From Diogma glabrata (Eukaryota; Arthropoda; Insecta; Diptera; Cylindrotomidae), in the NCBI GenBank assembly GCA_963693315.1, contig OY856188.1, positions 199,604,826 through 199,668,825 on the forward strand: DNA of 64,000 nt. Reading direction: 5' to 3'. Shown here in pieces: positions 10,673 through 20,708 of this stretch (position 1 is the stretch's first letter; every line of letters begins with the position of its first letter). The notes below the pieces were generated by a model. The model ran no database searches. It saw nothing but the letters and a program-made list of their open reading frames with translations, and had not been told where the DNA came from. Made by a program: the position numbers and the translations under genes.

Positions 10673-13600
10673 ATTATTTCAATGTTTCGTCCGATTCCAA
10701 CCCATCACATAATGATCAAAGTACCCAAACTAATGTTTTTGAAAAACCGAAAAAGAGCTCTTGTAAAAATCGAACATCGCGATACTGGCGTCTTCGTCGT
10801 TCAATTAAAGCAATGGTAGCCGAAACCATACTTCCTAGTGAAAATCTGGATAATCGTCCTTATGCCAACGTCTTAATAGCTGGAATACCTTATACGGGCT
10901 TATTAGATAGTGGTGCCAATATAAGTATACTGGGGTCTGGTTCTGAACAATTTTTAGAAAAAGCTGGTATTAAGTGTCGTAACCTTCCATCCTTTGTTAC
11001 TACTGCTAGTGGTGTTTCTGAACGAGTCCATGGTCATATTTGTGTTCCCGTGTCCTATAAAGGAAAACAAAAGACGATGCGTTTACATATAGCGCCAAGC
11101 TTAAAGCAATCTTTGTACCTTGGTATGGATTTTTGGGATCTCTTCGGTTTGGCTCCCATTCAAATAAATGAGATTGATGACACTTCAAAAACATCGATTC
11201 GTCCACCCAACCAACATGAATTATCTGTGGCTCAACAAGCTCAATTGGCCCTTGTTATTGCCAAGTTTCCATCGTCAGCAAAGCTTGGATTAGGACGCAC
11301 GCAAATTTTATCCCATAAAATTGATGTCGGTCAGGCTGTACCGATAAAACAAAGACATTACACCGTATCTCCTGCAGTACAAGCGGAAATCTATAAAGAG
11401 CTGGACAGAATGCTTTCTCTTGGTGTGATTGAGGAGAGCCAAAGCCCCTGGAGCTCCCCAGTTTCATTAGTACGTAAAGCTTCTGGAAAGGTTCGTCTCT
11501 GTCTTGATGCCAGGAAGTTAAACGCCGTGACCGTAAAAGATGCTTATGCTTTACCATTAATCGATGGTCTAATTGGTCGCTTAGAACAGACCAGATTTAT
11601 CAGTAGTATTGATCTCAAGGACGCCTTTTGGCAAATTCCGCTGGAGCAAGAGTCTAGAGATAAGACCGCCTTTACAGTTCCGGGACGACCTCTTTACCAT
11701 TTCACTTCTATGCCTTTCGGGTTATGCAACGCTCCACAAACAATGAGCAAATTAATGCACAAAGTGATTCCGCATCATTTGCATGATCGGGTATTTGTTT
11801 ACTTGGACGACTTGCTAATGACATCGCCAACTTTTGAAGAGCATTTGTCACTGTTGTCTGAAGTGGCCAGATTATTACATGTTGCTAATCTGACCATAAA
11901 TGTAGAGAAAAGTAAGTTCGCTCTCAAGGAAGCCAAATACCTGGGTTATGTGATTGGTGACGGTTGTTTACGTGTAGATCCTGCAAAAGTGGAAGCTGTA
12001 GCAGAATATCCAACCCCCAAAACCGTTCAGAAAGTTCGCAGATTTCTCGGTATGACGGGATGGTACCGTCGGTTTATACCAAATTTTTCATCACTATCGG
12101 CCCCGATAAGCGACTTAATGAAAAAAGGAAGCAAAGTGGTATGGAACGAGATGGCCCAAAAATCTTTTGAGGAACTAAAACTTGCTCTTGTCTCGGCACC
12201 TGTTCTGGCCAATCCAAATTTTTCGCAGCCTTTTTTTGTACAATGCGATGCCAGTACTACCGGTATTGGAAGTGTGCTTTTCCAAAAGTCGAGTGATGGT
12301 GAGGAACATCCAATATGTTATATGTCAAAAAAATTAAATTCTGCACAACGTAAGTATAGTGTGACGGAGCTAGAATGTTTAGCGGCAGTGTTAGCTGTGA
12401 AAAAATTTCGTGCTTACATTGAAGGCTACCGTTTCACTATAATTACGGATCATGCCAGTTTAAAGTGGCTCATGGACCAGAAAGATCTGTCTGGTAGGTT
12501 AGCGAGATGGACCCTTAAATTACAGGCATTCGATTTTAATATCGAATATCGCAAAGGCAGTCAGAACGTAGTACCTGATGCGTTATCCAGAATTCATGTA
12601 GACTCCATCTCTGTTGACGATATTGTTGTCCCCACTCTTCACATCGATTTGAATTCTATGGCTTTCAAACAACAGGATTACCTAGACTTGATCGAAACTT
12701 TGAAGGTTAATTCTAGTGCGAAAACCAACTTTCGAGAAAAAGACGGGAAGTTGTACATAACACCGTCATTTGGATTACAAGACCTGGATTGTACTGACAT
12801 TACTAATTGGAAACTAGTAGTTCCAAAATCTTTAACACCCAGGTTAATACAATCAGCCCATAATCCTCCGTCTGCCGCACATTTCGGCTTTGTGAAAACA
12901 TTGGAGATTCTTCAACGTCAATTTTACTGGACAAGTATGACTCGTGATGTTAAAGAATATGTTGTAGGTTGCAGCATTTGTAAATCGGTCAAGCCAGTCA
13001 ATTTTTCTACCAGACCGGCCATGGGAAATTATATCGAAGTGACCCGTCCGTGGCAGCGACTATATATGGATTTTCTTGGTCCGTATCCACGTACGAAATC
13101 CGGAAATACGTGCATATTGATCATACTTGACCAATATTCGCGATTTGCATTAATTGAACCATTGCGCAGCGCAACGTCGGTAAAGTTGGTCGATTATCTT
13201 AAGACCAAAGTATTTAACTTGTTTGGAGTACCCGAAACCGTCTTTTCCGACAATGGAAGACAATTTGAATCGGTGGCTTTAGCTAATTTACTAAAATCCT
13301 ATGGTGTACGGCATGATTTCACTCCAAAATATTCGCCACAATCAAATGCTTCAGAGCGAGTAAATAGATCAATCCTCTCTGCTATCCGTGCGTATATCAA
13401 GGATAACCACCGAAGTTGGGATGAACATTTGGATGAAATAGGAGCAGCGTTAAGAAATTCGGTTCATTCTTCCACTGGATTCTCGCCTCACTTTCTTGTA
13501 TTTGGTTACCATATGGTACTGCATGGAGCTACCTATAAACTGTTACGGGAACTAAGTTCAGGTGCAGACAATCATGTTTCTATAATTCCCAATTCACATC

Positions 13601-13887
13601 GTCTAAGTTTAGCTCAAGAATTAGTATTAAATAACCTTAGAGACGCGTATCAACGTAACGCTAGCCAATATAATCTTCGTAGTCATAGTCGATCGTTTAC
13701 CCCAGGGCAAACGGTTTTTGTACGTAATTTTGTGCAGAGCGACGCTACAAAACACTTTGCAGCCAAACTTGCACCTAAGTTTATCAAAGCTCAAATTCTG
13801 ACGAGAGTGGGTAACGTGGCTTACGAGGTTGTTCGAGAGAATGGTGAAAAACTTGGAGTTTACCATGCAAAGGACATTCGAAGTTAG
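10528..13887 (+). CDS. pol: Pol polyprotein: protease, RT, RNase H, integrase
   Basis: Entered by -1 frameshift, this gives about 1119 residues. The protease has LLDSGANISIL with its Asp near residue 127. RT carries the YLDDLL catalytic box at about 425, with LCLDARKLNAVT and FTSMPFGLCNAPQT. RNase H follows (FFVQCDASTTGIGSVL, TDHASLKWL, DALSR). Integrase has an HHCC zinc domain from about 778 (His, His, CSIC) and catalytic Asp 848, Asp 908 and Glu 943. The last two are 34 rather than the usual 35 residues apart. There is no chromodomain and no env. The frame is uninterrupted, so the copy may be active, although integrase fitness with the shorter spacing is unknown. Confidence 0.93.
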   Translation, partial: LEKGSATTWGTTLPTSHPYTTQERNGGGCDWNRPGISETPTKEQSSQVDYFNVSSDSNPSHNDQSTQTNVFEKPKKSSCKNRTSRYWRLRRSIKAMVAETILPSENLDNRPYANVLIAGIPYTGLLDSGANISILGSGSEQFLEKAGIKCRNLPSFVTTASGVSERVHGHICVPVSYKGKQKTMRLHIAPSLKQSLYLGMDFWDLFGLAPIQINEIDDTSKTSIRPPNQHELSVAQQAQLALVIAKFPSSAKLGLGRTQILSHKIDVGQAVPIKQRHYTVSPAVQAEIYKELDRMLSLGVIEESQSPWSSPVSLVRKASGKVRLCLDARKLNAVTVKDAYALPLIDGLIGRLEQTRFISSIDLKDAFWQIPLEQESRDKTAFTVPGRPLYHFTSMPFGLCNAPQTMSKLMHKVIPHHLHDRVFVYLDDLLMTSPTFEEHLSLLSEVARLLHVANLTINVEKSKFALKEAKYLGYVIGDGCLRVDPAKVEAVAEYPTPKTVQKVRRFLGMTGWYRRFIPNFSSLSAPISDLMKKGSKVVWNEMAQKSFEELKLALVSAPVLANPNFSQPFFVQCDASTTGIGSVLFQKSSDGEEHPICYMSKKLNSAQRKYSVTELECLAAVLAVKKFRAYIEGYRFTIITDHASLKWLMDQKDLSGRLARWTLKLQAFDFNIEYRKGSQNVVPDALSRIHVDSISVDDIVVPTLHIDLNSMAFKQQDYLDLIETLKVNSSAKTNFREKDGKLYITPSFGLQDLDCTDITNWKLVVPKSLTPRLIQSAHNPPSAAHFGFVKTLEILQRQFYWTSMTRDVKEYVVGCSICKSVKPVNFSTRPAMGNYIEVTRPWQRLYMDFLGPYPRTKSGNTCILIILDQYSRFALIEPLRSATSVKLVDYLKTKVFNLFGVPETVFSDNGRQFESVALANLLKSYGVRHDFTPKYSPQSNASERVNRSILSAIRAYIKDNHRSWDEHLDEIGAALRNSVHSSTGFSPHFLVFGYHMVLHGATYKLLRELSSGADNHVSIIPNSHRLSLAQELVLNNLRDAYQRNASQYNLRSHSRSFTPGQTVFVRNFVQSDATKHFAAKLAPKFIKAQILTRVGNVAYEVVRENGEKLGVYHAKDIRS

Positions 13888-14011
13888 TTATCAAACGTTG
13901 ATCATTTCTACACTCAATCTCGATCCATAACGGAGTTTTATCAGACGTAAATGATAGAATTGTAGCCCGGTCTTTGAGACCCTTCTCCTGGGTGTGAGTC
14001 AGCCCTACGAT

Positions 14012-15524
14012 TGTGGCAGTTGATGGCCACCTTAAAATACATATGGAATTTCTTTTCGGTACTAAGCATTTTATATTACAATATTTATAAGCAAACAATC
14101 ATCATTCCTTAATAATGATCGAATTTTTTTTGTTACTTTTTTTTAAATCAATAAAATGAATTTGATTTTCCTTGGCTCAGCTGATTTTGTTTTTAAACGG
14201 TATGTAAGATGGTATATATGTAAATTTAAATATATATGTATGATTATTAATAAACCAGTATTGCCTGTAAATAAATTGTTCGTTTTCAAAATATGGACTC
14301 AAACATTTCCTGAAAAGTTTAGTTTATGTTTTTGAAATCGCGTCGAGAGTGCTCAATATAAAATAATAAATTAAATAAAAAAATATATGCTAAAGTTTAG
14401 CAATTTGTGCTTGTTACTCAGTTTCATCTTAATATTAAAATTAGCCAGTGCTTAAAGTAAAACTTGTGAAAAAAGCAATAGCAGAATACGGAAATACCTT
14501 TTCACGGTGAATTTTTTTATTGAAGTCATTCCATATACAAAAGCCCAGAAAATATTTTTATAGAAAATATCTAGAACAATTGTGTTCGCGCTTTCGACGC
14601 GACCCGTTAGAACAATCTGGTTTTCGGATTAACGTATATTTGAAAATAGTTGAACACATTGGAAAAACTATCATGTTGTGGTACCGTTTCAAGTACGGTT
14701 TCCTCACTGGGACAAGGAAAAACATGGACTTAAAAGAAAGATAAGCTTTTGTTTTGTTTTGTATATTTATAAATCATATTCTAATTTATTAAATACATAT
14801 GCCTGATTTTCTTCATTACTAAAAATATTAAATTATAAAATTTTATGAACTAAAGTTGCCAAATTTATTAATTTAAGTTGTATATACATATAAAGATATT
14901 ACACCAATATAACATTTATAAAATTATTAAGTTAAACCATAAAACGTGTATTCGTAAGAAAATGGTTATGGTACCATTCAACCGTTAGGTTAGTTAGTTA
15001 AATTGTTTCTTTTATATATGCTTTTGTGATAATCCGTTAATATAATAGATTACTTTTGTTGTAACATCAAATACTTCTTTTTTTTTTTATTTTACAAATA
15101 TTTTGTTTATTGTTTGGGAATGATGATGTTTGGTATGATGCGTTAAATTTGTAGATGATCAATTCGAGGATGTAATATGACCTAAGATAATCAGGGGAGA
15201 CTTGTAACAACATACAGCACGCTAGTCTCCATGGGTGGTTTAATGGGGAAAAAGTGCTAGTCACCTCTATATCTAGTGGCTAACTGTTCTTCAATATTTT
15301 TACAATACAAATACAATACAAATTTTCTACCATATTGACTCAGAACACATTTTAGGAAAAAAGCAGCACTTTCAAGCTTTTACGAAATGCCTAAGACATC
15401 CCCACTCCCACTTCTCACTGATCTACTAGCCTAGGCAGATGTGCTGTGTCTTATGGCAATTGGTTTCGTAGAAGAAATTCTGTTCGCGATTCTCTCTGCG
15501 AGAATTTGGATTAGTTTCGCGACA
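14012..15524 (+). repeat. 3' LTR of the Gypsy element
   Basis: 1513 bases, near-identical to the 5' LTR, starting TGTGGCAG 124 bases after the pol stop. The few differences from the 5' LTR suggest a young insertion. Confidence 0.93.
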
Positions 15525-16138
15525 GTTTTCAGGAGAAATCAACCAATCGTGATCTATGGTTATTTATAGGATTTTTTACTTTTCTATTTCAATGGTTTTT
15601 TTACGATGGAATTTCTATCGTAGTTAATCGTTTTAAATCTGAATCTGGGTGGTTATTTTGTAGCGTTATCTCACTAGGTGAGATAAAAAGTGAGATAAAA
15701 TATTTGTCTTTGATCGATTTTATTGGATAAAAGAAATCATTTAAACATAATTTTTTATCTCACTTTTTATCTTACCTAGTGAGATAACGCTACAAAATAA
15801 CCACCCTGATCACGACTTGAAATTTTTTGGTAAAACTGAACAAGTTTTGAACAGTTTTTTATCGTACATTCCATATGTAGCACCAATCGTAACCTATAGT
15901 ATTTTTTCGCCTTCAGATTCCTATCGGCTTGAATCTGAAATTTACGAATGAAATTTTTTCAAGAAAAACAAACCAATCGTAGTCTACCGTAACCTATGGG
16001 ATATTTCAGATTTGGTTTCAATGGGTTTTTTACGATAGAATTTCTATCGTTGTTATAAATCGTTCTGAATCTGAAGTTTTTGATTGAAATTTTTTGGTAA
16101 AACTAAACAAGTTTTTAAACGTTTTCTGTCGTTTGTCA
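15525..16138. repeat. continuation of the CGATAG-rich repeat block
   Basis: This is the right half of the repeat block that the Gypsy element split. Units of the type AATCTGAAATTTACGATTG, CAACCAATCGTA and TTTCTATCGT recur in degenerate form. A hairpin MITE interrupts it at 15645-15808. No gene is seen. Confidence 0.7.
15645..15808. mobile_element. short hairpin MITE
   Basis: About 164 bases with terminal inverted repeats of roughly 55 bases (CTGGGTGGTTATTTTG at one end, CAAAATAACCACCCTG at the other) around a short loop. The arms carry repeated GTGAGATAA words. It sits in sequence that is continuous in sister repeats, so it is an insertion. Target duplication is unclear. Confidence 0.8.
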
Positions 16139-16735
16139 AAAGTTTGTTTGTATGTAAGTTTGTCAAAAAGAATTGTAAAAGTAAGTTTGTCAAAAAAATA
16201 TTGTCAAGTATGTCAAAAAAATGATTTTCATTTACTTTCTTAGCCAATTTTTTGGAAAAAAATTTAGCTGTTTGTACTTTCTATGAGGTAAATGTGACAT
16301 GGAAATTTTTGAATTTGTTATAGTTTTTGAAATATTTTTGAAATTTTGAAAAAAGTTTCAATCTTTGATTTTGTAAGAATTTTTGGAATATTTTTAGAAT
16401 TTTGGAAAAAGTTTGAATTTTTAAGAATTTTTGGAATATTACTAGAATTTAGAAAAAGTTTAAATATTTGATTTTATTCTAATTTTTGGAATAATTTTGG
16501 AATTTTGAAAAAAGTTGCAATTTTTGATTTTGTTATAATTTTTGCAATATTTTCAGAATTTTTGAAAAAAGTTTAATCTAATCTTTGGTTTTGTAATAAT
16601 TTTCGGAATATTTTTAGAATTTTCGAAAAAGTTTGATTTTATTTAATTTTTACAATGTTTTTTGAATTTCGAAAGAAATATGAATTTGTGACTTTGTAAT
16701 ATTTTCTCGAAACGCTAAATGGAGAGGTTTTTGAG
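16139..16735. repeat. dispersed repeat with internal 50-65-base tandem units
   Basis: It begins with iterated GTTTGTCAAAAA words, continues with about eight degenerate copies of a unit containing TTTTTGGAATATTTTTAGAA, and ends AAATGGAGAGG then TTTGCTGATTGTATCATC. A second copy with the same start and end lies at 45836-46395, so this is a mobile or transposed family. No ORF is seen. Confidence 0.75.
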
Positions 16736-16967
16736 TAGTTTGCTGATTGTATCATCTTTTATTTTTTGTTTAATTGGCGTTCATGCTCCATGTAGGAGTG
16801 TTGTCAGGCTAATCAGCTTTGAATATTCACCACGGTCATTCGCAATAGCGACATAATTACCATGGCAGCCGATTTTTTTAAGGTCGTTTATTACGTCGGG
16901 CTTCCATTGTAGTCGTGGTCTACCTCGCGATCGCTCACTCCCTGGGGTACTAACGTACATTTTCTAA

Positions 16968-18360
16968 TCATTCCATACTGTGAATCGGCTCGTAGAACAT
17001 GCCCAAACCAAGCAATCCTATATTAGAACGAATACAACCTATTATATTAGGACCCTCAAGAAGGTCTCTGATCTCAAAGTTATACCGGGTTCTGTACTCT
17101 ACATCGTCCGTCTTAAGTGGACCAAAAATGTAGCGTATGATCTTACGCTCATATACAGTTAAATCCGATTCGTCATTTTGTGTAAGGGTCCACGTTTGTG
17201 ACCCATACATCACAACCGGTCTAATCAATGTCTTGTATAACTTGAGCTTGGTGTTAGTTGATACATACGGTGATTCAAGGAGAGGCTTAATTGAGTAGAA
17301 AGTCCGATTACCTGCAGCGATTCGAGCTTTTGTGTCTGTAAGTATGCTGTTGTTGGAGTTAAGCATTGATCCCAAATTTTTAAAAGATTCAACTTCCTCA
17401 ATTCGTTCATCGCCGCCCATCAAATCTTTCTTCTCAGCCTCTCTTGAAACATTTATATGTTTGGTTTTATTGGAGTTAATTTGCAGACCAATTTGTCTAA
17501 AACCACTCTCAAGCGATTTGAAAGTCTCACTCATAACATCTTCGCTTCGACCGAGTGTGACAATATCATCAGCGTAAGCGATCATCTTTACTGAGTTTAT
17601 TGACAAGATATTGTTGTTAGTAGGTAGTTTCTTTTGACGGCACACATATTCCAAGGCTAAATTAAAAAGTATAGGAGAGATAGCATCACCTTGTCTTAAA
17701 CCAGAGTCGACTTTAAAAAACTTTGATATTTCGTTCTCTGCTCGCACAACAGCATTGAGAGTTCTGTACTGTCATTTTGCATAGTGATACCAGTTTACCA
17801 GGAATTCCCATTGACACCAGAGCAGACCATAGAGTCTCTCGTTCGAGAGAGCCGTAGGCATGCCTGAAATCAATGAAGAGTTGGTACACAGGTATGTGAA
17901 CTCTCGGCACTTTTCCAAAATCATCCTTATCGAGAAAAGTGCATCGGTGGTACCTTGGCCCCGCCGGAAGTCACACTAATATGTTCCAAACAGTTGTTCA
18001 GCAAAAGGATTGATTTTTGATAGCAAAATGTAGGAAAAGATCTTATATGCTGTGCAGAGGAGAGCGATTCCTCAGTAGTTTGCACATTGTAGGCGAATAC
18101 CTTTTTTATGGATTGGTATCAGCATAACTGTGTTCCAGTCCTGTGGCACGGTTTCAGTCCTCCAGTTCAAACAATCTTAAGGATAGAGTTTCACCACCAT
18201 GTACAATCATTTCGAATGTTATATCGTCGATACCAGGTGCTTTATTGCGTTTTAATTTTGACAGCTCCGCTTGACACACGAATAAGCTTTGCTCGTCGCC
18301 CGACTTGTTGCTGGTCACTTAAGTTGAAAAGATTCTCAAAATAAGCGACACAAGTATCTA
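16968..18360 (-). pseudogene. RTE-like reverse transcriptase, frameshifted
   Basis: The best frame (17747 down to 16968, 259 codons) holds GLRQGDAISPILFNLALE, the AYADDIV catalytic box, a KT(K)HINVSRE region, and LYKTLIRPVVMYGSQTWTL. The preceding piece (17910-17713) has the block A region LFIDFRHAYGSLERETLW in another frame. Here the second catalytic-block Asp/Phe pattern is changed (HAYG rather than AFD). Further N-terminal RT blocks up to 18360 are only visible across stops. It is dead, but the active-site YADD is still readable. Confidence 0.8.
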
Positions 18361-18368
18361 AAATATTT

Positions 18369-18857
18369 TTAAGGTCTACTTGTAGCTCCCCCATCTTCGT
18401 TTTGAATAGCAGCCGATCTAGTTTGAGGGCCCTTCTTTAAGGTTTTGACCTGTTGAAACAAGTTACGCGATTTATGTTCCTTATTGAAGCTTTCAATCTC
18501 CTCAAACTGTCTCTTCCACCATTCTCTCTTCATTCGTCCACATAGTTTTGTAATGGCTTGTCTTGCCAGTTTATAGTTCTCCTTTATGGACCTGGTGTTG
18601 CGTCCTTGTAGACACTTCAGATAGCAATCTCTTTTATATTTGATAGCGTCAAGGCATGATTGATCCATCCATGGCTTCTCGAAGTGGTTCTGTGGTCGTC
18701 CAAGTATTCCCTCAGGAGCGCATAAAACAGCATCTTTGAGCAAATACCATGACTTATCGACGTCTCCATTAATGGTTTCTGATTTCTCCAATGTTTCGGC
18801 AATATGGTTTTGATATCTCTCTTCACCGAAAGAAAAAATCTTGTTTGATTCAAACAT
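18369..18857 (-). pseudogene. RTE-like LINE, endonuclease-RT linker
   Basis: An open stretch of 162 codons lies between the endonuclease and RT (KPWMDQSCLDAIKYKRDCYL, REWWKRQFEEIE). This is the region that in RTE-type ORF2 precedes the RT fingers. It is broken at its upstream side by the insert starting at about 18858. Confidence 0.65.
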
Positions 18858-20030
18858 GTTGCATTGTTAATCGAAAATTAAGTGAAAATTGGGGAACTAA
18901 GTTTGTGATTGAATCAACCAACGCTCCGTATTTAAATTAACAATTTAACCGTTGTTGATATATTTTTTTATAAGTATCACAAACATATTTGATTTAACCA
19001 TGTTTGTAGTTGAGTCAATTATGATTTAATTTTCAATTGACTACAAACGTGGTAAATTAAAAATTAGACTAAAAATAGTGATATTGAATACGTTTGTGAT
19101 AGAATCAAGCAATACGCCGTATTAAATCTTTTGGTTCGGTACATCTTTGTTATGTTTTTGCTGCTATCGATGTTTGTATGGGTTCGTTTTTTTCGTAAAT
19201 ATAATATTTGAAATTTTTTATATTAGAAGTATGTATTTCGCATCAATCCCGACAAACATTTTTATGCATAAAGCTAGCGTTCGTATATTTACGTTCTAAA
19301 TAGGAAATGTATGAGTGTGATTTTGTTTGTAAAGGATGCGTCCATTTTTTCGCCATTTTTTTAATGATACAATTTAAAAGACCAAAATTCAGAAATCAAA
19401 AAATTTAAATATTTGAATTATTTGTAGAAAATAATAGTAATTTTCCATAATTTTCTCATTATTATGAAAAATTAAATTAAAATATCGATAAATGGACATG
19501 AAACAAGACAAATAAAAAATATTAAAAAAATATAATAATTTTTTTAAATCACCAAAATTAATTATAGAAAGGGCCTGTTTCATTTACGATATTTTTGTTA
19601 TAACATTGACTGAAAAATTTCTTTCGCACCTAATTTTATATGCAAATAATATGAAAATTATTTAAATCAATTAAACACATCTAAATTATTTCCTAAAGTA
19701 AAATGTTAAATAAAACCAGCCATGTTAAAATATATAAAAACTTTTTATTTTGCTATTCTTTTTCTTTATTTTGTTTATTAGTTTCTTTTCTTCTAGTTTT
19801 TTATTTTAACAAACACAATAATTTTCAAACAAAAACATGAACAAACTGAACTGAAAAATATGAACAAGAAAAATTGATCACGCCGTGGTTGATTTAAATA
19901 ATGAAAATTGTTACGTTTTTTAAAATAAATTGACAATGCTACATTGGTTAAAATAAACACGTTCGTATTAGACGCAAAATCAAACAAGCTTTGTAGTTGA
20001 TTCTACCAACGTTTTTTTTTCGGTGTTCCG
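18858..20030. mobile_element. non-coding insert inside the RTE-like LINE
   Basis: The LINE protein reading breaks off in the segment reading LKNAETE (about 20037) and resumes at 18857, so the DNA between is inserted. It is AT-rich without a coding frame. A word close to GTTTGTGATTGAATCAACCA occurs at 18901, 19092 (nearly identical for about 35 bases), 19002 (diverged) and 19989. I could not define terminal inverted repeats or a target duplication. Confidence 0.5.
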
Positions 20031-20036
20031 TTTCAG

Positions 20037-20387
20037 CATTCTTTAGTGATGAGATATTAAAACGTTTCCGTTAATTGAATTTTGGAATGCCTGGATTTGG
20101 GAAGTGGAACCTTATCGTAGCATATACAAGGAAATGGTCACTTCCAATGTATGCACCTCTAAAGGATTGCCCATCCAGAACGCTCGAAAAGAAACGTGCT
20201 GTTATTAGCACGTGATCAATTTGATTTTGAGTGTTTCCATTCGGTGAAACCCAAGTCTGCTTATGAATCGATCGATGCGGAAAGAACGTACTGGCAATTC
20301 TCAAATTATGTGATAATGCAAACTCAGTCATTCTATCACCATTATCATTCGAATTCAAATGCAGGCTGTTGGCACCCACCACATTTC
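20037..20387 (-). pseudogene. RTE-like LINE endonuclease, C-terminal part
   Basis: The apurinic-endonuclease-like domain reads NSLHLNSNDNGDRMTEF, IASTFFPHRSIHKQTW, SPNGNTQNQIDHVLI and the catalytic SDHFLV. It is cut at its N-terminal side by the 3' end of the LINE at 20388. The TW and SDH motifs match active family members, but the domain is incomplete. Confidence 0.75.
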
Positions 20388-20708
20388 TATTTATTTATTT
20401 ATTTATTTATTTATTTGAAAACAAATCTACAGGATACTATATCCCTAATGATTGTAAATGACTAATACATTAATTAAAGAAAAATAACAAAAAGAAAATT
20501 TTAAATTTTATTAAACTAAAAAACAGCTAAAAAATTAAAAATATAAATCTTCATACATATATGTAAACCTTAGTAAAATCAATACTAAAATAAGAATAAT
20601 CAATACTAAAATAAGAATAATAAAATCAATACTAAAACACACATAATTATATAAAATAAATGAGTATTATGAGTATATAATTTAATTAAGAAATTCAATA
20701 CCTGTTTT

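Larger units (their letters stand above)
3288..15524 (+). mobile_element. complete Ty3/Gypsy LTR retrotransposon with a nested LINE
   Basis: Two nearly identical LTRs (3288-4801 and 14012-15524) begin TG and end CA, and GTTT flanks the element at 3284-3287 and 15525-15528. A primer-binding-site-like TGGCGCCCAAG follows the 5' LTR. Gag (8525-10672) overlaps pol, which lies in the -1 frame and carries protease, RT, RNase H and integrase; there is no env. The leader is interrupted by a 2.45-kb LINE. The flanking CGATAG-repeat sequence joins up when the element is removed, which confirms the boundaries. I saw no clear purine tract just before the 3' LTR, which is unusual. Confidence 0.93.
16757..20387 (-). 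mobile_element. RTE-like LINE, split by an insert
   Basis: On the - strand, endonuclease (20037-20387), linker (18369-18857), RT (16968-18360) and the ORF end (about 16790-16960) follow in the right order for one LINE. A 1.2-kb insert interrupts it at about 18858-20030. The 5' side is cut at 20387, where another LINE ends. Several frameshifts show it is inactive. Confidence 0.8.

Noticed and set aside
13888..14011. Possible env gene of the Gypsy element
   Set aside because: Only 124 bases lie between the pol stop and the 3' LTR, with no room for an envelope.
19389..19987. Short Phe/Tyr/Ile-rich ORFs in the RTE insert and similar ones at 31836-33314
   Set aside because: They reflect AT-rich DNA (TTT, TAT, AAA codons), without domains or splice context.
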